Assembly: GCA_963728445.1 (NCBI GenBank)
Contig: CAVSJO010000006.1
Coordinates: 868,001 to 932,000 of the forward strand
DNA length: 64,000 bases
Direction of reading: 5' to 3'
Origin: CAVSJO01 sp963728445
Lineage (GTDB): Bacteria; Gemmatimonadota; Gemmatimonadetes; Longimicrobiales; RSA9
The translations under genes were made by a program, and so were the position numbers. The notes under the pieces were generated by a model, which was given only the letters and a program-made list of their open reading frames with translations, made no database searches and was not told where the DNA came from. This document shows, piece after piece, positions 59,684 to 64,000 of this stretch (positions are counted from its first letter, which is position 1; each line of letters begins with the position of its first letter).

Positions 59684-60502
59684 CTATTCGCCGTGACGGA
59701 CGCTGTGCTCGTCGATCGCCAGGTCCAGCCCCGGCGTGATCCACTCGAACCAGTCGTAGCCGGTGCCGACGTCCGCGATCCCGAACGTGGAGACGGCCTC
59801 TCCCGTGTAGTGCGTCGTGGCGAGATCCTCCTCGGCGATCACCTCGTCCCCCCGCACCAGCTCGAAGCGAACCGTCAGGTGCCCCGTCCCGTCGTCCATG
59901 AAAACGTGGCGGAAGGTGTACCAGCCGGCGTCCTCGACGGGCGCCCCGGCGACCTGCAGAACCCCACCGGACACCTGGACCGGCGCCCCGACGTAGCGCA
60001 GGTCGTGCGACTCGCCGACCGTGAAGCTGACCAGATAGCTGAAGCCCGTGCCCTCCTGCCAGGCCGGATCGAGCCAGATGTCCAGCTCGCTCGCGTAGCC
60101 GCTCTTCGGAAAGGCCAGCGGATAGCCGGCGCCCGGCGAGTACGGTCCACTCGCCGCGAAGCCCGCTGCCATCCAGTACGCGTTGCACGCGCCCTGCCGT
60201 ACCACGGCGTAGCCCCGGCTCGCCGACGGTGCCAAGGCACCCTCGCCGCGCCGCACCTGCTCGATCTCGCCGCACCAGCCGGCGGGTCCGTCCGCCGTCG
60301 CTTCGGCGATCCAGCCATCGGTCCCGAAGTTGAAGTTCTGCTTCCAGTTCATGAAGCGGTCCCCTGCTGCGCCCGCGGCACTGGAGGCGCGGATCCGCCC
60401 GGCATCGGCCGGAGCGGGCGTGACCGGGTTCAACTGCTCGCATCCCGACGCCGCAGCGCCGACGCCCAGCGCGAGGGTCAGAACGATTCCACGTGCGTTC
60501 AT
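59684..60502 (-). CDS. Exported lipoprotein, carbohydrate-binding-like beta-sandwich
   Basis: 272 aa; lipobox ASGC after MNARGIVLTLALGVGAA. The mature part begins NWKQNFNFGTDGWIAEATADGP, the layout of secreted jelly-roll/CBM-type domains. Strands such as YTFRHVFMDDGTGHLTVRFELVRGDE and a final YDWFEWITPGLDLAIDEH follow. It contains two Cys (GWCGEI, QGACNAYW). No enzyme motif. Operon with the flavoenzyme gene (12-nt gap), under the divergent BTAD regulator region. Confidence 0.7.
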   Translation of the reverse strand: MNARGIVLTLALGVGAAASGCEQLNPVTPAPADAGRIRASSAAGAAGDRFMNWKQNFNFGTDGWIAEATADGPAGWCGEIEQVRRGEGALAPSASRGYAVVRQGACNAYWMAAGFAASGPYSPGAGYPLAFPKSGYASELDIWLDPAWQEGTGFSYLVSFTVGESHDLRYVGAPVQVSGGVLQVAGAPVEDAGWYTFRHVFMDDGTGHLTVRFELVRGDEVIAEEDLATTHYTGEAVSTFGIADVGTGYDWFEWITPGLDLAIDEHSVRHGE

Positions 60503-60591
60503 GGTGGGCCTCCCTGTGTCCTGGTTCGAAGTTCGAGCCGTCTGTGGTGGGGAAGGTAGGCGACCGCCCTTTGCCGTCCGTCACGCGGGGA

Positions 60592-60606
60592 TTAGACTCC
60601 ATCTAA
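60592..60606. promoter_or_regulatory. 15-bp palindrome between the lipoprotein and the BTAD regulator genes
   Basis: TTAGA (60592-60596) and TCTAA (60602-60606) flank a 5-nt centre. It is the only A/T-rich spot of the 159-bp divergent region, so it may be the operator or overlap a promoter for both directions. A four-codon open frame (ATG 60651 to TGA 60665) overlaps the TTG start of the regulator and may couple its translation. Confidence 0.5.
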
Positions 60607-60661
60607 GAGCTGCCGCCCGCGGGCCGCCGGCCCCCGCCCGACGACCAAGCATGGAGAGCCA

Positions 60662-62806
60662 TTGATCCGGTTCCACGTCCTGGGCTCGCTGGACCTTCGG
60701 GGTCCCGAGGGTCGCCATCACGGATCGTCCGTCACCGGGGCGAAGCGTCTGGCGCTGCTGGCGTACCTGGCGCTGGAATCCCGGGGCGGGCGGATCCGGC
60801 GCGACACGCTCGTCGGTCTGCTATGGCCGGAGTCGACGCAGAAGCGGGCGCGGAACGCGCTGAGCAACCTGCTCTACCACGTTCGGCAGGCGCTCGGCGA
60901 GGATGTCTTCACGGCGTCCGGCACGGAGGAGCTGGGGCTCGCGGAGGGCGCGCTGTGGTGTGACGCGATCGCCTTCGAGTCGGCGGTGGAGGAAGGTCGG
61001 CTGGTCGACGCGCTGGACCTCTACCGCGGAGACCTGCTCGAAGGCTTCTTCGTGCCGGGGGCGGCGGCCGAGTTCGACCACTGGATCGGGCAGGAGCGGG
61101 CACGCCTTCGCCGGCTGGCGGCGGAGGCGGCGCGCCGCCGCATCGCCGCCGCAGCGGAGTCCGGCGATCGCGAGCAGGCGATCCGGACCGCGCGCTGGCT
61201 CTGCCTGAGATTCCCCGACGATGAGCCCGCCGTCCGCCGCCTGATGACGCTGCTCGCACAGTCGGGCGATCGAGCCCGCGCGCTCCGGGAGTACGACCGC
61301 CTGGCCGGGCACCTCGAGAGCGAGCTGGGTGTCGGGCCGAGCGCGGAGACCCGGGAGCTGGCGGAGCGGCTGCGGGGCGGCGAGGGGGCCGCGTCGGCGG
61401 GTGCTCAGCCGGTCAACCGGATCGCAGTGCTGCCATTCAAGAACCTGAGTGGCACGCCGGACGGGGAGCCCTTCGCCGCCGGGCTGCACGACGACCTGCT
61501 CACGGAGCTCTCGCGCATCCCGTCGCTCAGCGTGATCGCCCGCACGTCCGTTCTCCGCTATCGGGACGACACGCTCCCTGTCGTGGAGATTGCGCGCGAG
61601 CTCGGCGTCGGGACCGTCGTCGAGGGCGCCGTTCAGACGGCCGGGGGCCGGATCCGCGTGAACGTCCAGGTGATCGATGCCCGCGATTCCTCGCACCGGT
61701 GGGCGGAGCGCTTCGACCGTGAGCTGAGCACCGAGACGATCTTCTCGATCCAGGTGGAGCTGGCGGAGCGGATCGCGGCGGGCGTTCGCGCCGATCTGGC
61801 GGACACGGGCCGACGGCGCGTCGCATCACCGCCCACGGAGGACCTCCAGGCGTACCGCCTCTACGTGAAGGGGCGGGGCTACCTCGACCAGCGTACGCGG
61901 GTCGGCATTCTCAAGGCGATCGCCTTCTTCGAGCGTGCGGTCGACTTCGATCCCGCCTATGCCCTGGCCTGGGCGGGTCTGTCCGATGCCGTGGTGCTCC
62001 TGCACGACTACGGGTTCGGCGACGACGCCCACGACCTCACGGTGGCGGAGGACGCGGTCCGCCGCGCCCTCGAGCTCGAGCCGGGGCTCGCGGAGGCCCA
62101 CGCGTCCCTCGGCCTGGTCCACTCCGTCCGGCGACGCGGCACCGAAGCGCTGCGGGCGCTCACCCGCTCCGTCGAGCTGCGACCCGGCTACGCAGACGCC
62201 CACAACTGGCTGAGCTGGAACCGGCTCGTCTTCGGAATCGCCGAGCAGGCCCTGGCGGACGCGCGGCGGGCGGTCGACCTGGACCCCGTCGCGCCGGAGC
62301 CGGTCTCGAACCTCGCGCTCTCGCTTCTCGTGAACGGACGCCCGGAGGAAGCCGTTGCCGTCGCTCGCCGCGCGTCCGAGCTCCAGCCGGACTGGACGAC
62401 CGGACTCTTCTACGAGGCGCTCGCCCTCCACGAGCTCGGCCGCTACGACGAAGCCGCCGGGATCCTGCGGGGGCTGGAGGTCGAGTGGGTCGGGAACGGA
62501 CCCCGCGCCGCTCTCGCCGTCGCCTGCGCCGCCGCCGGCCTCACGAGCGAGAGCCGCACACTGCTGAACGATCTCGACGAGGAGGGGGACACGTTCTCCG
62601 CCGGGCTGATCCGGCTCGCCCTCGGCGAGCGGGAGGCGGCGTTCGACCGCTTCCGCCGGATCGAGCGGTGGACCTACTGGCCGACGCTCGCCATCCACCA
62701 CTTCTTCCGTCGTGAGCTGGCCCCTCTCCGGGCGGACCCGCTGTACGCAGAGCTGACGACCGGGATGGCCGCCGCCTGGGGTCTCCAGCGGGAGCCGGCC
62801 GATTAG
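60662..62806 (+). CDS. BTAD-domain transcriptional regulator with FlgO-like and TPR domains
   Basis: 714 aa; TTG 60662 start behind GGAGAG. The N-terminal winged-helix DNA-binding domain (about 1-95) resembles that of SARP regulators (VLGSLDLRGPEG...LALLAYLALESRGGRIRRDTLVGLLWPE). The bacterial transcriptional activator domain is at about 100-240 (ALDLYRGDLLEGFFVPGA...LGVGPSAETRELAERL). A FlgO/adenylate-cyclase-linked domain follows at about 255-385 (IAVLPFKNLSGTPDGEPFAAGLHDDLLTELSRI). Several tetratricopeptide repeats close the protein (AEAHASLGLVHSVRRRG). It is probably a cytoplasmic activator that senses a ligand through its TPRs. Its divergent neighbours, the lipoprotein and flavoenzyme genes, are candidate targets. 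Confidence 0.92.
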   Translation: MIRFHVLGSLDLRGPEGRHHGSSVTGAKRLALLAYLALESRGGRIRRDTLVGLLWPESTQKRARNALSNLLYHVRQALGEDVFTASGTEELGLAEGALWCDAIAFESAVEEGRLVDALDLYRGDLLEGFFVPGAAAEFDHWIGQERARLRRLAAEAARRRIAAAAESGDREQAIRTARWLCLRFPDDEPAVRRLMTLLAQSGDRARALREYDRLAGHLESELGVGPSAETRELAERLRGGEGAASAGAQPVNRIAVLPFKNLSGTPDGEPFAAGLHDDLLTELSRIPSLSVIARTSVLRYRDDTLPVVEIARELGVGTVVEGAVQTAGGRIRVNVQVIDARDSSHRWAERFDRELSTETIFSIQVELAERIAAGVRADLADTGRRRVASPPTEDLQAYRLYVKGRGYLDQRTRVGILKAIAFFERAVDFDPAYALAWAGLSDAVVLLHDYGFGDDAHDLTVAEDAVRRALELEPGLAEAHASLGLVHSVRRRGTEALRALTRSVELRPGYADAHNWLSWNRLVFGIAEQALADARRAVDLDPVAPEPVSNLALSLLVNGRPEEAVAVARRASELQPDWTTGLFYEALALHELGRYDEAAGILRGLEVEWVGNGPRAALAVACAAAGLTSESRTLLNDLDEEGDTFSAGLIRLALGEREAAFDRFRRIERWTYWPTLAIHHFFRRELAPLRADPLYAELTTGMAAAWGLQREPAD

Positions 62807-62851
62807 CGTGAGATCTCAGGCGAACGCCGGTGCCGCCTCCTCGCGGCCGGC

Positions 62852-63163
62852 TCATCCCTCGATCTTGTAGATCTCCCGCTTCCCGTGGTCGACGAGATCG
62901 TGGTATCCGTCCATGATCTTTTCGAACTCCTTCATGTCGTCTTCCGAGCCCTGGGAATTGCTCATCATGGCCTCGAACGCTTCCAGGCTCTCGACCTCCA
63001 TCTCCGCCACGAGCATCCAGTAGCGCTCGGCGGCGAAGTCGGTCAGGATCCGCATCGGAGGCATTCCCACCCGCTCGCCCAACTCGGACATGGCTTTGAA
63101 CTTCTCAACGAGCGGCCGGACCTTGCCCGGCTTGCAGTACATGATTTCGCGGATGAGGTACAT
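62852..63163 (-). CDS. Small dimeric alpha/beta-barrel-type protein
   Basis: 103 aa from ATG 63163, with GGAG 8 nt upstream. The ferredoxin-like pattern MYLIREIMYCKPGKVRPLVEKFKAMSELGE...WMLVAEMEVESLEAFEAMM resembles NIPSNAP/EthD/ABM-type dimeric alpha-beta barrels that bind small molecules or act as monooxygenases. The catalytic residues of any one family are not evident. An in-frame upstream extension contains a duplicated GSTPSNVGSTP segment and is unlikely to be translated. Confidence 0.7.
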   Translation of the reverse strand: MYLIREIMYCKPGKVRPLVEKFKAMSELGERVGMPPMRILTDFAAERYWMLVAEMEVESLEAFEAMMSNSQGSEDDMKEFEKIMDGYHDLVDHGKREIYKIEG

Positions 63164-63263
63164 GGGTGTGCTCCCGACGTTCGAGGGTGTGCTGCCGAGT
63201 TGTTGAGCATTCACCTCCGGATCCGGGGGCGTCAAGATCGCCAGCGCCACCCTCGACCGTTCC

Positions 63264-64000
63264 TCATTCGCCGGCTACCCCCGCGACGTCCGCCCACCAC
63301 GCGGCCCGCTCGGCGTGGCGACGCGCCTCGTCGGGCTCGCCGCGCAGCGCGTGCGCCTGCGCCGCCGCGTAGTTCGTATAGGCGTACTGAATCGGTATGC
63401 TGCGGCTCGCGGGATCGGCCCACGGCATGCGCCCGTCCAGGATTCGGCCGCGGCGCAGGTAGACCTCCCAGACCAGAGTGTCGGTGATCGGCAGGTCGAC
63501 CCTGGCACCGGCGAAGCCCCCCAGCTCGTCCGGCGGCAACCGCGCGAACCGCGCGTCGTCGCCCGGCGGCAGCGGCCCGTCGTGGATGCGCCACGTGAGC
63601 CCTTCCCGCACCGTCAGTCCCGAGAGGCCGAGGGTCGCCACCGCGGACGAGCCCGGCATGAAGTGGACGGGGCGTCGCCCCAGCGTCGCCTTCAGGATCG
63701 CCGCGATGAAGGTGTCCGCCGGCAGCATCGCCGTTCCCTTCGCGATCGTCGTCTCGTTCCGGCCAGCCCGCAGCGCCAGGTCCTGCGGCGCGACGAAGTA
63801 GCTGCCCGCGATGCCGGCAATCTCGGCGTCGCTCAGCGGCACGACCGAGTCGCCCGGCGGCCGGGCGGCGCGCGCCCAGCCCGCCCGCACCAGCGGCTCC
63901 GGCAGCGCCGATGCGTCGAACGGTCGCTGACACAGACTCCGCGTCGGGGACGCCGTCGGATCCACGCCGGGCGGACACGGTTGCGTCAGCTCCCGGATCT
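63264..64000 (-). CDS. C-terminal part of a DUF2723-like membrane glycosyltransferase
   Basis: The frame is open to the right edge (…IRELTQPCPPGVDPTASP), so this is a fragment of about 245 residues of a larger protein. The segment MLPADTFIAAILKATLGRRPVHFMPGSSAVATLGLSGLTVREGLTWRI follows the order seen after the membrane domain of DUF2723 proteins (a GT-C-like, O-mannosyltransferase-related family): a hydrophobic stretch, then RPVxF, then LGL...GLxxRL. The end (QAHALRGEPDEARRHAERAAWW) is TPR-like. Assignment rests on the C-terminal half only. Confidence 0.6.
   Translation of the reverse strand, partial: IRELTQPCPPGVDPTASPTRSLCQRPFDASALPEPLVRAGWARAARPPGDSVVPLSDAEIAGIAGSYFVAPQDLALRAGRNETTIAKGTAMLPADTFIAAILKATLGRRPVHFMPGSSAVATLGLSGLTVREGLTWRIHDGPLPPGDDARFARLPPDELGGFAGARVDLPITDTLVWEVYLRRGRILDGRMPWADPASRSIPIQYAYTNYAAAQAHALRGEPDEARRHAERAAWWADVAGVAGE

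Noticed and set aside
1..64000. Insertion sequences, prophage genes, tRNA or rRNA genes
   Set aside because: I found no transposase, integrase, att-like repeats, tRNA cloverleaf or rRNA signature; gene order looks chromosomal.

Overview
The window is about 70% G+C and densely packed. Its gene content points to the phylum Gemmatimonadota, or a close Acidobacteria-like relative. The clues are FtsX-type permeases of the 'ADOP' class in several copies, a PadR-ADOP pair, a TIGR02999-like ECF sigma factor near a Ser/Thr kinase with TPRs, a BTAD/FlgO/TPR regulator, HemQ, and many Gram-negative envelope proteins (TolC, TamA/TamB, OmpA, lipoproteins). The assignment is an inference from gene content; no rRNA or tRNA gene was seen.

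Layout. 1-832 (minus): 3' part of a TrkH-type K+ channel subunit with an apparent frameshift. 1170-18823 (plus): one very long run that looks like a single export operon. It encodes a TolC-like outer-membrane protein, an HlyD-like adaptor, an ABC ATPase, three ADOP permeases, a second unusual ABC ATPase, a 355-bp array of GC-rich hairpins, a fourth ADOP permease, an NtrC-type response regulator and its histidine kinase. 18825-23621: an outer-membrane beta-barrel protein (minus), a metallo-beta-lactamase-fold hydrolase, a DHA2-type MFS exporter, a ~690-bp gene-free tract of four kinds of short GC-rich tandem repeats, and an SRPBCC protein. 23625-31297: a small membrane protein, HemQ, a GT2/GT4 glycosyltransferase pair, a Met-rich Spy-like protein facing a two-domain cupredoxin lipoprotein, a YfcC-type carrier with an N-formylglutamate amidohydrolase, and a small zinc-ribbon membrane protein. 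31525-38558: a tamA-tamB pair. 38598-49533: an ECF sigma factor, an OmpA-domain protein, a Ser/Thr kinase and two large exported lipoproteins. 49736-54905: a transglutaminase-like hypothetical, an M20 peptidase, and an orphan ADOP permease with its PadR regulator. 55087-64000: an alpha/beta-hydrolase lipoprotein, an RnfD-like membrane protein fused to Cys-rich repeats, a BBE-type FAD oxidoreductase with an upstream lipoprotein, a BTAD regulator, a small alpha/beta-barrel protein, and the C-terminus of a DUF2723-like protein that runs off the right edge.

How it works together (inference). The 1170-18823 cluster looks like a self-regulated tripartite efflux machine: ATPases and FtsX-type permeases in the inner membrane, HlyD adaptor, TolC channel, and a dedicated NtrY/NtrC-like pair. 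TamA/TamB insert outer-membrane proteins and move lipids. The sigma factor, kinase and lipoproteins may form a cell-surface regulatory locus. The items most worth a second look are the hairpin array at 13145-13499, the repeat tracts at 22366-22916, the variant ATPase, the cupredoxin/Met-rich pair and the RnfD-Sel1 fusion.
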